Positions 1 through 11,217 of a stretch of DNA of 64,000 nucleotides are shown piece after piece (positions within the stretch are counted from its first letter, which is position 1; each line of letters begins with the position of its first letter). The position numbers and the translations under genes are program-made. Below the pieces are notes generated by a model. It was not told the origin of the DNA. It saw only the letters and a list, made by a program, of their open reading frames with translations, and did not search any database. The DNA comes from Gloeophyllum trabeum ATCC 11539 (lineage: Eukaryota; Basidiomycota; Agaricomycetes; Gloeophyllales; Gloeophyllaceae). The DNA lies in contig NW_006920421.1 in NCBI RefSeq assembly GCF_000344685.1, positions 575,858-639,857 of the forward strand. The letters are read 5' to 3'.

Positions 1-1
1 C

Positions 2-1863
2 CGCATATTCATAACGCATCACTTGGTTCGCGCATACAACATGCTTGACAAGATGCATGTCTTGGTAGGAGAACATTCAGAGCGCCATGTGAATGACATT
101 GTGAAACAGCTCAGCGCGCCAAACGCGCTACCCCAGAAGACATGACTCGGTTCCACACGGACGAATACGTGAATTTCTTGCAACGCGTTACACCGGAGAC
201 CGCTGAGGATCTAACTTATAAGTATACCAGATGTGAGGATAGGTAGCTTGAAAGTATAATTCACGTCGCTCACGCATGCTTATCACAGTCCTGAGCGCGG
301 ACGGCGATAACCCCGCTTTCGAGGGCTTATTCGAGTTCTGCTCGATATCCGCCGGAGGCTCATTAGGTAGGCCGCGTACCACATTTTGTAAGCATGGGTA
401 CTCATTCATGTCATTATATCCAGCGGCTGCACGCGCAATCTCTTCCAGCGCCGCCGACATCGCCATCAACTGGGCGGGTGGTCTGCACCACGCAAAGAAA
501 CGCGAGGCGTCCGGCTTCTGCTACATCAACGACATCAACCTCGCCATCCTCGAGCTCCTCCGCACATACCCCCGCGTCCTCTACATCGACATCGACTGTC
601 ATCACGGCGACGGCGTCGAAGAGGCATTCTATACCACCGACCGGGTCATGACATGCAGCTTTCACAAGTTTGGCGACTTCTTCCCGGGTACGGGAGATTA
701 CAGGGACACGGGGTTTGGCAAGGGTAAAGGCTATTCCGTTAACGTGCCCCTGCGTGAGGGTATCACGGATGAAGCGTACAAGAGTCTCTTTGAGCCTGTA
801 TGTGCACCCATCTTGTATTTTAGACAACACTGACCTCGTATCTCTATCTAAGATCATCAGCAAAATACTCGAAGTCTTCCTACCCTCCGCAGTGGTACTC
901 CAATGTGGCGCAGATTCCCTGGCCGGCGACAAGCTCGGCGAGCTCAACCTGAGCATGCATGGGCACGCCGCGTGCGTGCAGTTCCTCCGTAAGCAGAATG
1001 TCCCGCTGATGCTCCTTGGCGGCGGCGGATACACCGCGAAGAACGTCGCCCGGACGTGGTGCTACGAGACCGCCTGCGCGCTCGGCATCGAGGACACCAT
1101 CGACCCCATGTTGCCGTACAACGCGTACTTCGAGTGGTTCGGCCCGCGGTACCGGCTCGAGGTCCCGGGGACCAACCGGGAGGATTATAATCTGAGGGAC
1201 GGATATGTTCACGAGATAAGGTAGGTTTCACCCGCCTCGAACGAGAAGCGAGGATGGTCCTCATTCCTTTATATTTTAGACAGATTGTGCTGCAACAGTT
1301 GTCCCAATTACAGCCTGCGCCTTCGGTCGGCATACACGACGTCCCCAGCGAGAGTGTGGGGGATCACCTAGGCTGGCGGATGGCAGAAAGCGAACCACGG
1401 GACGAACTAGACAAGGACTTGGCCCGTACGTACACTTCTTACTTCCCCACGTCACACATATGCGAACGACGTATCTCCAGAACATGCACGGCTTATCTAC
1501 AAGATCCAAGAGGCCGAAGCCTACTCGGACGAGACGGACGACACCGATTCGGACTCACTGAGCCGGCGCATGCCCCGGCGCGCCCCCAGGAAGCGCATGA
1601 GCATCGTCACGAACAAGGTGCTGGACACCCCGCAGTTGCACGAGTTCGAGCGCGAGCATGAGGCCTACTGCGGGCACGTCGGAAAGCACACGAGGAGACG
1701 ATTCTTTGAGTGGGACAATAGTTGGCGGGGGCCCGACAGCGTCGTCGAAGTGTATACTTTGCCTGGACTTGGTGTTCCCGGAGTCAGTGTAGGGGAGTCG
1801 ATGGCCGGCGGCAGGAGGGGCTATGACCTGGATGTCGATGATGGTATGATCTTGATGGATTGA
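2..1863 (+). CDS. Class I histone deacetylase (Rpd3/Hos2 family), 5' end missing
   Basis: Removes acetyl groups from histone lysines in nuclear co-repressor complexes. The first exons lie outside the window; the visible part is 509 residues. Exons: 2-64, 115-232, 289-366, 424-797, 853-1220, 1280-1425, 1481-1863; all join in frame and end at TGA 1861. The catalytic core is complete from the second conserved block on: FHTDEY, the His pair in GGLHHAKK, the zinc site in [27 protein letters not shown], the metal Asp in [10 protein letters not shown], and the transition-state Tyr in LGGGGYT. The tail after about residue 330 is charged ([12 protein letters not shown], then an Arg-rich stretch) and is not conserved. 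Wording such as [20 protein letters not shown] fits the basidiomycete Rpd3/Hos2 group, but I cannot separate Rpd3 from Hos2. It converges on the lipase gene downstream. Confidence 0.93.
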
Positions 1864-2250
1864 CAGAGATTATTCTACTGGATTTTTAGTTCCGTGTATT
1901 ATTATATTGTATTATCTATTCGTTTGATCCTGGTGCTCCTTGGTTTTCTCTGCAGTTCTCATTAGCCATAATCGCACCCATACCTAATGTCTCAGGAATA
2001 GAATGGACCAATGGGATGCCTCCGGCACGGTGCGTCTGATCCCATATTCGCGGGAGACAGCATAGATGAAGGCGGGATATATAATATTACATTAGACAGT
2101 GAATAAGATACAGTATGCAATCTATACTTGGCTGAGGTCCGTGATTTGAGGTCTACAAGTTCGCTGTGCTGCGTTTCCACATAAAAGACGTGCGTTCAGT
2201 CATGGGCAGGACAGGGTCCTCCCCTCGTTGGCAATCAAAGAGGAGGGCCA
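1864..2250. other. Intergenic, between two convergent genes
   Basis: 387 bases holding the 3' ends of the histone deacetylase (plus) and the lipase (minus). AT-rich runs just after the first stop fit a 3' UTR or polyadenylation zone. No gene seen. Confidence 0.6.
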
Positions 2251-3896
2251 TCATAGGCGCATATTCGGTGAGTCGCTCGCAATCGGATGAATGATCACAT
2301 CACCAGGATCGCCCATCAGTTTACGCTTCTTCTTCCCCTTCTCCTCCTTCTCTACTACCTCCATCTCCCTTACCTTCACCCCCTCCTTCTCCAGTATCCT
2401 GATGCCCGCCTCGTCCTCCACTTTCAGCTTGCCGCCCATGAACGCATCCGCAATCGTACACACCACACCCAGCATCTTCCGCGGATCCACGCCGCCGAGG
2501 AACCGCGTCGGCACGAGCAACGGGAAGTCCGAGAACGAGATGTGCTGCGCGTCGACGAGCGTGACGAGCTGCCCCGGCTGGAAGCGCCGCACCGCGTTCT
2601 GCAGGTTCGCGAAGTGCGAGTTCCAGAGCGTGAATGCCTCCGAATTGATCACGAGCAGCTCGGCGGATGAGCGGGGAGCGGGCCCGGGCGAGGGGAAGGG
2701 CTCCATCCATGGGTCTAGCGCAAGCACTTTGCGCACGGGTAGTTCAGGGTAGGTGCGGTCAGGTGAGTGGGGGAGGGGCGCGGGAGGGTTTGAAAGGATG
2801 GAAAACTACGACATGGCATTAGGCGCCGCCGATCGACTTTTTAAGGCAGGCCCACTCACGACTGTAGCTCCCCCGAAGGAGTGCCCGACGAGGTCGATGT
2901 GTTCAAAGTCGATCTTCCCATTCCACTTACTCCAATCTATCTCAGCTGCATCCGCCACTTCTACCCCGCCCCGATCCTCATTACCGCCCACCATCCGCTT
3001 GAACGCCTCCACCGCCTCGTACACCTCCCTCCTCCTGAAATCCAACTGCTCCTGCCGGAGCTTCATGGCTTGCTCAGAGTTGTACGAGGAGTTCTCAACG
3101 GACGCGTAGTTCCCCTTGCTATCCGGCCAGTGCACGGAGCCGGGGTTGACGTAGTAGAGGCTCTTGGGCTGCCCATCCGCGCCGCGGGGGAATACCGCGG
3201 GACCCGTACCGTCGCGGTGCTCGAGCGCGAGGACGACGCGCCCTTGAGCAGCGAGGTGCGCGCAGAGGTGGGAGTATGTTGTCCGGGAGCCGGCTAGGCC
3301 GTGCGAGAAGATGAGAAGGGGCCATTTATCGGTAGCTTGAGATGGGGCGAGGGGTGCTGCATTGCTGTAAGCTGGAATCTACATGGTCGGACGGACGAAA
3401 AAATGCTATTTTATTGGACCGTTAGCGAAGGAAGAGCTCCATACCTTTATGGTCGAGCCGAAAAACGCGATGAGTGGTCTAATGGCTGTGCCTAACCAAC
3501 CTGGGTACGACTGTCCTGAACAGAACCATATCGTGAGCAATATATAATTGAAATATAATGCACGAACATACCTCCGAAATGTTCGTAACCCTTAATTGTC
3601 TCGTCTACGGGTTTGATCACCCAATCTACGCCTTTACTCGGCCCCTTGTACCCCCTTCCAAACCAGCTACTCCTTTGATGCGAGTGACCATTCCCGTCCA
3701 AGTCAGCCGGATAGAACGCAGTAAAGGCGACTTCCTCGAGCTGCAATGTGTGCTCGAGCTCGTCGTGTGCCGGTTCATTCGAGTGCTTCGGTTTCTTCAC
3801 TTTCGATGTTCCTAACGCCAGCGATGGTCGGATAGGACGTAGAAAGGTCGTCGCTCCGACAGCGTATGGACCTTTAGGCTCAGGTAAATGTGGCAT
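2251..3896 (-). CDS. PAF-acetylhydrolase-like phospholipase (alpha/beta hydrolase)
   Basis: Hydrolyses short or oxidised sn-2 acyl groups of phospholipids (1-alkyl-2-acetylglycerophosphocholine esterase family). Exons in transcript order: 3572-3896, 3445-3515, 2860-3378, 2251-2805, giving 489 residues. The start at 3896 (MPHLPEPKGPYAVG) is the family-typical N-terminus. Visible motifs: FYPAD near residue 75, LLIFSHGLAG for the oxyanion hole, the nucleophile elbow GHSFGGAT (Ser about 299), and ALDPWMEPF carrying the acid Asp. The catalytic His is probably the one in DAQHISFSDFP. The C-terminus has a Lys/Glu-rich stretch of about 25 residues, which is unusual for the family. No clear signal peptide. 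The splice before IPAYSNAAPLAP uses the acceptor at 3379-3381; a nearby AG would shift the frame. Confidence 0.88.
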
Positions 3897-4214
3897 TGCG
3901 ATGAACGAAGAAGGGGGAAAGCAGGAGGTGCTGGTCGCGGGGGTCGGTACTCGGGAGAGGGATGCATCGTGCGGCTGAGGTGACGTATTCGGACAACTTG
4001 CAGTCACCGGCAATTGTTTACACGTGTTTCCGCCCGGAATGTGGCGTTGCAAAGGAGAGGCCACACGGCGTAATATTAATCGAAAGGGGATCCTTCAAAT
4101 TTACATGGCCAATAGCATCATACATACAAGAACACCTAAATGCCTTCGCAGTGCGATGAAAGAAGCGGGAGCAAAGGAGACAAATGGAGTACGGAGCGTA
4201 GAAAATACTTAATG
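3897..4214. other. Intergenic, upstream of the lipase
   Basis: 318 bases between the start of the PAF-acetylhydrolase gene and the stop of the membrane-protein gene, both on the minus strand. It should hold the lipase promoter. I see no clear TATA box or RNA gene. Confidence 0.5.
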
Positions 4215-5945
4215 TTATACATGTGGTATATAGTTAGTCCATGAGACCGCCCTGTATGCACCCGGGGAAAGACATCGCAAAGAAGTGAACGCAACGGCAA
4301 GAAGAGCAATTCGGGCTGAAATATACAGAAAGGTGAGCAATGTCATAAATGTCACCTCAATTACCTTAAAGGCAGAAGGGTTTGCGCTTTTCCCCGCATT
4401 TGCCTTCTCGCCTGGGGTTTTCTCCGAGTCGTCCTCCTGTTGTTTGTCCTCATTTTCTAGCTTTGCCTTTTCTTCCGAGTTTGTCTCCCTTACTTGCACT
4501 TCCTCCTCCCCTGATCCTCCGTCCTTCTTTGGTTTGGCATCTACACCTGCGTTTTCGTTCTTGCCTTTGGAGTGTCCTAGCAAGTGCCGCGTAGCCCACC
4601 AAATCCACACGGCACATGGTAGGCATGTTATCGCGAATGAGCAACTTCTCCAGAGTATCTGCTCTATGCGAGACGGGAAGTAAAAATTCCACCCCGCCAG
4701 ATGGACAGCACCGAAGATCATGGAAATGGCAGCAGTCACACAATATGTTATGCCTTCATCAGCCAAGTCTAGCTTCCCCGCGTGGAATGTCGGCACACAT
4801 TCAGCCTTAGTAGTCATTGGCTGAGGCTTTACCATTTCTAGAAATGGAGTTAGAGTTGCGTGTATAACAATTGTGAATCCTGCAGCCAGTTTTCGCCACA
4901 CTTCGCGAGGGAGAGAACAGCTGCTTGAACTAGGAGTGGTCTTCGAATGTGCTTTTTTGGCTTTCCTGCACGGGCCTGACAGTAATAGTCGCGAGAATTC
5001 CTGGATGATATCAGTCTTCGAAACCCTTCCCCAATATTGCTCCTTGCGAAGGACACAAGGGCGCTGGGCTCCGTGAGGCTTGTTCCACCACAAGAAATAC
5101 GTCACGGAGTTCAGCAGGGCGAACCCAAGCGTCGCGAGCTCCAGCTCAGTCAGTGCTAGATTTTGCGCCGTACGTGCCAAGAGCTGGAGAATAAACCAGA
5201 GGCCTTGGATGACAGCCGGCGCCTTCTCCAAGGAATTCCTCTTCCCTCGGTCTGTAATGTCCGCCTCCGTAAGTCCAGTGAACGTGGGGCATTTGAATAT
5301 CAATTGAAGTCGTTCCTTATCCTGAACATCTAATACCCTGGGAGTATTTTCATCGTCATCCTTGTAGAACATATATCCGCCCATAATCCCAAAAAAGTAA
5401 TGGGTTTTGGTCCATTCTGCGAAAGAGTCTGGTGAGTATGACGGTTGAGGACGGAGTGTCTTAGAGCCCACCCAATCCTTTCCCCGCCCCAATACCTTTC
5501 TCAGATTCCCCGTCCTTAGTCATGGCTTCCTCTTCCTCTTTGTGTATGCATTTCTCCACGCTTTTGTTACTCTCCTCCAGGTTGCTCTTGGGTAGCCTTG
5601 GGATGATGACGTTCTCCGCTAGCTTTCTGACAACAAGCCACTGCCTCAACGCCCATGCGATTACCAGTTCTGGGGCGATGATAGCCATGATCACTATTCC
5701 CACTTGCCGTAACGGCCCATGATACCAGGACTCGTGAGGATGAGGAATATTGAGGTGGAGTGACACCCAAGTGCATGCCACGACGGTGACTGTGCAGCTC
5801 CTGACGATTTGCCATAATGTCTACAGTGATAAATATCCTCGCAGTCAGATGGACAAATGTCAGAAGCTGCAGTTATTACGGATGTTCCAAAGGGAACTGA
5901 AGAAGTCCCGTCTACAGAGGATGCCCTGAGAGTCGGTATGAACAT
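4215..5945 (-). CDS. Agaricomycete multi-pass membrane protein, probable N-terminal frameshift
   Basis: Function unknown. It belongs to a family common in Agaricomycetes, recognised by a CTWxSLHLNIP-like segment, APELVIAWALRQW, SFAEWTKTHYFFGIMGGY, FLWWNKP and a C-terminal WTNYIPHV. Exons: 5496-5945 and 4215-5428, joined by a GT-AG intron that gives ESEKDSFAEWTKTH. Several hydrophobic helices flank a long Lys/Glu-rich cytosolic-looking insert (about residues 380-430). The first 120 bases read in one frame (start at 5945, ending CEDIYHCR) and the rest in another (TLWQIVRSC). The two parts look like one family segment missing one base at about 5820. An alternative is an intron from GTAGAC, after codon 10, to TGTAG at 5821, which restores the frame but removes the Cys-rich piece. 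Confidence 0.72.
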
Positions 5946-7872
5946 AGCGACGGGAAAGTGGGCACTAGCTCTAGTCTTCCGTCAACCATTGTACCTTTAT
6001 GCGGTCGTACGGAGTCCCGCATTCCGGCCAGCAGCTGCGACCAGTGATGGGCAATCTTTGCACCCAGACCTTTGGTGTTAGGTGATAACACTTCCCCCCC
6101 TAAACCTACACAAATAGCGTCAATAGTTATATCCCCGAGTCAAAGTTCCATCAGAAGAAATGATCACAGTCAACGCTTCTCGTCAGCGTTAGGGTATGCA
6201 CTTCATTGTAGCGCCTGCTCACAATACGGGGGACCAGTTTCGCAGGTCTGAAAGACGCAATAAGTTTGAATGAGGCTCCATCGGCCGCGGCATGATCACA
6301 AAAGCACAGATTCAGCGTTGCCAGTGACTGTATCCCTTCGGTTCCCACAAGCACTTCATGTGCCATTTAACAGCCCATATATCACCAATTGGAGTTCGTT
6401 TTCGCCGTTCCTACTGGCTCCTACATACATCGGTCAGAGTGCTTCGCCCGAAGCTAGGCTTCCCAGTAACATGCCAATCATAAATTCTACATTTACATGG
6501 AATCCAGATAGATTACTTGCCTTTGCGGGTAACGATACGGAGCAACCAGAGGCTTAACGAGCTAGCCACAAGCGCCCGCGGAACAGATAGGCGCCTTGAA
6601 ACCGCGGGAAGAAGCCGAGGACGTGGTACCGGGGCGACATAATCGCGGACACTAGGGAAAATCGCGGGAGACAATATCATATCAATAAGCGAGCAGGCTG
6701 AAAGGCTCCGTGGGCATGTCGGTACCCCCAACTGCGGGGAGGTAGTAACCGGAGATGCGCCGGGTTGCAAGAGGTTAGTACGAGACAGCCAGAAGGGATG
6801 GGAGACGCGACAGATACCAGGCGGGTACAAACACAGACGGGCCTAGGCCCTCAGGCCTCAGGGAGAGCATGGTGGTCATGCAGCACCTCCTCCGGCCCAC
6901 TAAAAGTGACTCTTCTCCGGCGATCGCGCAGAGGTACTCACCCCTCGCCGCAGCCAGTACAGGGTCGGCCGCACGACGCTCTTCCTCAACAGGCGGATGT
7001 GCCGAGGATAGGAAAGAACGAAGGCCTCCGGTGAAAGCTCATACGGCCGTCGACGCCATCTCATGCTCTTGGTTATCTAATAAAAGTCAGGTAATAATAT
7101 TGGCGATGGTGTCGACGTGGACCAGAGGGAACCCTTGGAAAAGAATTTTGGTACCCCCCGAATGCTCTGAGAACCATGCCCAAGGCGAGTGGACGGTGAG
7201 GATCTCGAACGGTCAAATGGGAGTGGAATCCAACAGGCAAGAACAGTTCAGACAGGGCGCGGAAGCCAACAGTAAGGATTGCTGTGATACATATATATCC
7301 GCTTGCTGATACGGAAGTCGAAGGCCCGCTATGAGTGGTCCAGCGGAGACGCACCGAGTTCTGTCTGTCTTCTCTACTGTATGTAGTTCCACGCGCAGCT
7401 TGTCAGTCAGGAGCATCCATCACGCCCACGTGATACGTGACGATCGTGTCTCGATCGTAGCTATAGCCTCGGACATAGCGTGCTGAACAGATGTATGCAT
7501 TTCTGCTTTCTGAGTCTGCAATGTCGCGGAATGGACAAACGGTGTGCCCCGATAGGGATGGGGCAAACAGAGAACAGAACACGGATGGCTGCCACCCTCA
7601 TGCGCCTGAGGATTAAGATCAGCAACAGGACCCATACTGCTTACTGCGACATCGAGCCCAAATCGCATCGTGGACTCTGTACGAGCTCTTTTCGCGTCCC
7701 AGCGACCATTGTGATAAGGATACCGGTATCTCACGGAACGTGTGAGTACTCGGGTGCTTCGGAGAGCGCTGAAACGGAACAGTCACTGCAATGCTCGGGT
7801 GCCTCGGTGAGCGCATCAGCGGAAGGGGAATCGTGAGTGATATTACTTACCAAGATTCGTCAAGAGCCCTTC
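5946..7872. other. Gene-poor stretch, nothing recognised
   Basis: About 1.9 kb with only short open frames and no family motif on either strand. Two similar phrases with CTCGGGTGCYTCGG occur near 7750 and 7795, the only internal repetition noticed. It may contain the promoter of the acetyltransferase gene. Confidence 0.5.
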
Positions 7873-8923
7873 ATGTCTAACGGGTCCGCCTCCACATCCA
7901 TTATGAAGACAGCCTCAATTGTTGTAGAACTCTTGACAGAAGTCACCGGTACGTCTCCAAATTTCCGGCGCAACACCACCTCACGGCTTTCAGATGGTCA
8001 GGTCCAGGAGATGACCGAGATGGCTGTACGCGCCTTCGCCGGAGGCAGGGATAACTATGGCATTCAACAAAGAGCTCGCTGACAACGAATCCGCATAGAT
8101 ATCTCTCACAGAGCACTGGTCGGGGGCGACTGGAGCCTTCACAGCCCGTTGTTCCGGGCCATGATACGTGCGTCGGCGCTAGAAGGAGAAATCTACGTTG
8201 TCAAAGACCCGGAAAGTAAGGTAATCGTGTCCAGTGGCTTCTGGTTCCCTCCCAGAAGGGAGTTATTTGGAACGTGAGTTGCTTGTACACCTCCTTTCCC
8301 GATACTGGTTTGACCATGACTGGAAGTGAGGACCAGAGAGCCTTGGGGTTCAACGATTTCTTCAGCAAGTTGTCACCTGAAAGCCAGTATTGGTGGCAGA
8401 ACACCGTGCGTGACTACCAAGAGAAAGCCTGCGCTCAGCTTTGAAGCCATTTACAGTACCCTCAAACCATGGACAAGTTCAATGCTGACACGTGGAATAA
8501 AGAGGCACGTATACTCAAACTTGCGAGGCGTGGCCGCTCGTTCTAACATCTCCAGTAGGAGCTAGACAAGCGCTGGTGGTGTTTCCACCTCGCTACGGAT
8601 CCTAAGCATCAGAACCGTGGCTATGGGACAGCGATAGTCAATTTCGTCTTCGAGAAGGCAAGTCATCACTACCTCCAAGGATACATGCCAGGTGAACATA
8701 CTGTTTGTCAGGCCAAGACCGCAAATCAGATAATTGGTCTGGCTGCAGCGCTTGATGTAAATGTAGGTTCATACGGCATATTCGATTCGAAGATTGTGTT
8801 CATTGTGGCTTGTTATGTATCTAGGTCCGGAAGTACCTTGCGATGGGATTGAGTGAAAGAGGCCAGACGTATTTGGATGCGCCTACAGGTGGCTTCACCG
8901 TACACGTTTTATCTCGAGGATAA
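7873..8923 (+). CDS. GNAT-family N-acetyltransferase with GC-AG introns
   Basis: Transfers acetyl from acetyl-CoA to an unknown amine. Proposed exons: 7873-7948, 7994-8044, 8114-8273, 8327-8405, 8457-8504, 8559-8657, 8712-8762, 8825-8923 (220 residues). Family blocks are clear: ALVGGDWSLHSPLFRAMIRA, EDQRALGFNDFFSKLSP, WWCFHLATDPKHQNRGYG (acetyl-CoA loop, RxxGxG-like), VNFVFEKA, LDVNVRKYLAMGL. Two introns need GC donors to stay in frame: 8658-8711 (GCAAGT to CAG) and 8505-8558 (GCACGT to TAG). A third, 8045-8113 (GCAGGG), is less convincing. If those sites are not spliced the gene is broken, so a decaying gene is the alternative. The start is chosen by fit to the family, not by a distinctive signal. 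Confidence 0.7.
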
Positions 8924-9444
8924 TGGCAACGACACAGCATTCAGGAGGCCTGCGTCGGTTGTCTAATTAGAACTAACATTGTAATTGGTCTGATTCCCAG
9001 TAATCAGATATAATTCGAACTGAAAACAGGAGATTCTGTCTAATCATCGGGGGGTTTTTCCCGATGTTCTAGTCGACCCCTCTAGTACTGAGACGTGAAG
9101 AGTCCTTAGGACTCATGTCATCACTGTAGATACTAGGGTTGTAGAGAGACAACGATGGCGACTTGAAGCAGCCTCAGGCTGCCAAAGTAACGGCACCGTG
9201 CTGAACGATTCCTGAGCGGGTGAAACCGGCACTCTCCGAGAACAGCTTTCCGTCCCACCACGGTCTCCCATATTGTCAACGTTTCAACTCTCAAACGGTG
9301 GACCTCGCAGAAAATTGTTCCAATGGTCCGGATGCTGCCAGTCTAGGTACCTTGTTCGTTGCCTCTCGGTGAATTCACACCCGCAACGTACATTGCTAGA
9401 GCAAGCGGCGGAAAGACTCATCCTGTATAGGAATTGATTACACA
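8924..9444. other. Intergenic, nothing recognised
   Basis: 521 bases between the acetyltransferase and the kinase, both on the plus strand. No RNA gene, repeat or long frame seen. Confidence 0.5.
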
Positions 9445-10341
9445 TTGCATACAAGTCCAGGTGGCGAGGTCATAGTTCAACTCGTCGGACTTGCCTGCGA
9501 GTATTCAGCTTCCATGGGTATTTTACTCGATTTCTGGCACATCTTCCCGCAAAGCATCAGGCTCTGTGCCTACCGGCTTCTGATACACGTAGGACTCCGT
9601 CTGTACGGTCCCACCACGTCTTACAGCTGCTTCCGCCTACCTTTCAATCTGTATGCCAAGGCGGGTCAAGGTGTGGATCTGCATGAAGCAAACGCATTAC
9701 GATTCATCTCAGAGCACGTGGGGAGCCCGGTACCATCGCTCATTGACGCCATTCCATATCCGAAATATCCAAATGGCATGTTCATAGTAATGACACGCTT
9801 ACCTGGAGAACCGCTGGCGCGCGGTCTATGGGACATGTCGCCGGAACAACGATCACTCCTCGCATCCGATCTCAAACGACTCTTTGACCAGATGCGATCC
9901 ATTCCGCCTCCTCAGACAGGTCCCAAAATTTGCGCAGTAGATGGCGGTCCCGTACTGTGTTATCGCGTATGCGTGGACAGAGTCGGGCCGTTCGACACAG
10001 AGGCAGGTCTCTATCAGTGGCTTACTGATAGACTGGTGTTGGAAGAACAATATCGTCTCAAGGCGTTCGCAAGACCTGTCCATTCCAGAACTCACCCGAT
10101 ATGTCTTACCCACAACGACTTCGCACCACAAAACATCCTCATTGACAAGAATGGCCGTCTTACAGGTTTGGTCGACTGGGCATGTCTGTCCTGGTTTCCC
10201 CAATACTGGGAATGGACGAGGTCATACTATGCAAAGGAGTCGTATGGGCCTTGGAGAGATATGATGGACGAGATCTTTGGGCGCTATGAGGAAGAACTCC
10301 TTGTGGAACGAGAGCTTTGGAAATATACTAGTATTTGGTGA
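9445..10341 (+). CDS. APH-fold (aminoglycoside phosphotransferase-like) kinase
   Basis: Small-molecule kinase fold. Fungal members are rarely tied to a known substrate, so the antibiotic label should not be taken as function. Single exon of 298 residues. Motifs: the Brenner-type catalytic loop HNDFAPQNILID (base Asp and metal Asn both present), then LVDWACLSWFPQYWEWTRS, which holds the second metal Asp. N-terminal lobe features are FRLPFNLYAKAGQGVDLHEANALRFI and FIVMTRLPGEPL. The first 30 or so residues look poorly conserved; ATG at the codon for MGILLDF is an alternative start. It lies 520 bases after the acetyltransferase on the same strand. Confidence 0.85.
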   Translation: MHTSPGGEVIVQLVGLACEYSASMGILLDFWHIFPQSIRLCAYRLLIHVGLRLYGPTTSYSCFRLPFNLYAKAGQGVDLHEANALRFISEHVGSPVPSLIDAIPYPKYPNGMFIVMTRLPGEPLARGLWDMSPEQRSLLASDLKRLFDQMRSIPPPQTGPKICAVDGGPVLCYRVCVDRVGPFDTEAGLYQWLTDRLVLEEQYRLKAFARPVHSRTHPICLTHNDFAPQNILIDKNGRLTGLVDWACLSWFPQYWEWTRSYYAKESYGPWRDMMDEIFGRYEEELLVERELWKYTSIW

Positions 10342-11217
10342 CATTCTGTCCTTTCAGCCGCGCCGCACCGTTTCTCTTTTCGGTCTCCTGTGTGGCGTTG
10401 ACATCTCACACTTCCGCATAGCCAGATTCTTACATCCTAATCTATGATTGTATGTATTGGATTCTCGTGCCCCTTATTCTGCTGGCCACACGCCTTAGAA
10501 TGCCATTCGTCGAGTGTGGTGCATGTTGAGGGCTTGAGTTTTCCGTTGGTCAAAGAGAGCATGCTGTCAGGTGCTAGTCGCGGACCTGAGTCCAGCGTCA
10601 ATGTACGTGGTTGGTACGACTTCGCTCCGCTGACGCTTATAATGCGCCCTAGGCATTAAGCAAACCAGTGAGGTGACGTTCGCGCGTCTATCTGTCCCCA
10701 TGGATCACTGAGATATATACAAAGCTGTGATGATGCTCAGGCTACTGCGTATAAAAGCAGGAGTCGGCACATAGGCGGGCTGTCCGATCTATCCTACACC
10801 ACAAACAGCCTGTTATCGCTGTCACGGATGGCGGTAAGTCTGCGTGAATGATAGTAGTCCAACGAAATCAACTAGGCCAGTGGGGAGCCTTCAGTCTACG
10901 GGAGAGAAGAGGCCCGAGTCAATTCGAGTCAGTCACGGTCCCCGGACCGCGGATACTCGGATTCTCCACCCGTGTGGGCCAGCACCGCACCGACCGCCTT
11001 GTTGCCCATACACAATCTGGCGAGGGTGAAGCAGGATGATCACGAAAGGAGCTGCGAGCCGAGCCGTAAGTGCCCATCCTTGATGTTTTCACGCATGCTC
11101 AGATGATAGGATTGCAGGATTGGGGTATGCCGTCGCTGCAAAGCCATGAAGGTCGCCTTGCCTTCACATATGCAGCTCATCCTGCGAGACTGATAGCCGG
11201 TTCCGCATATAGGTCAG
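10342..11217. other. Possible promoter and first exon region, unresolved
   Basis: 876 bases. A good TATA motif (TATAAAA, 10751-10757) is followed about 70 bases later by ATGGCG at 10828 and a strong splice donor GTAAGT at 10834. Another donor, GTAAGT, is at about 11066. This looks like the start of a spliced gene leading into the broken regulator below, but I could not find a convincing reading frame through 10850-11060. Confidence 0.35.

Noticed and set aside
9445..10341. Calling the APH-fold gene an antibiotic resistance gene
   Set aside because: The fold is widespread in fungi with unknown substrates; nothing in the sequence points to aminoglycosides.
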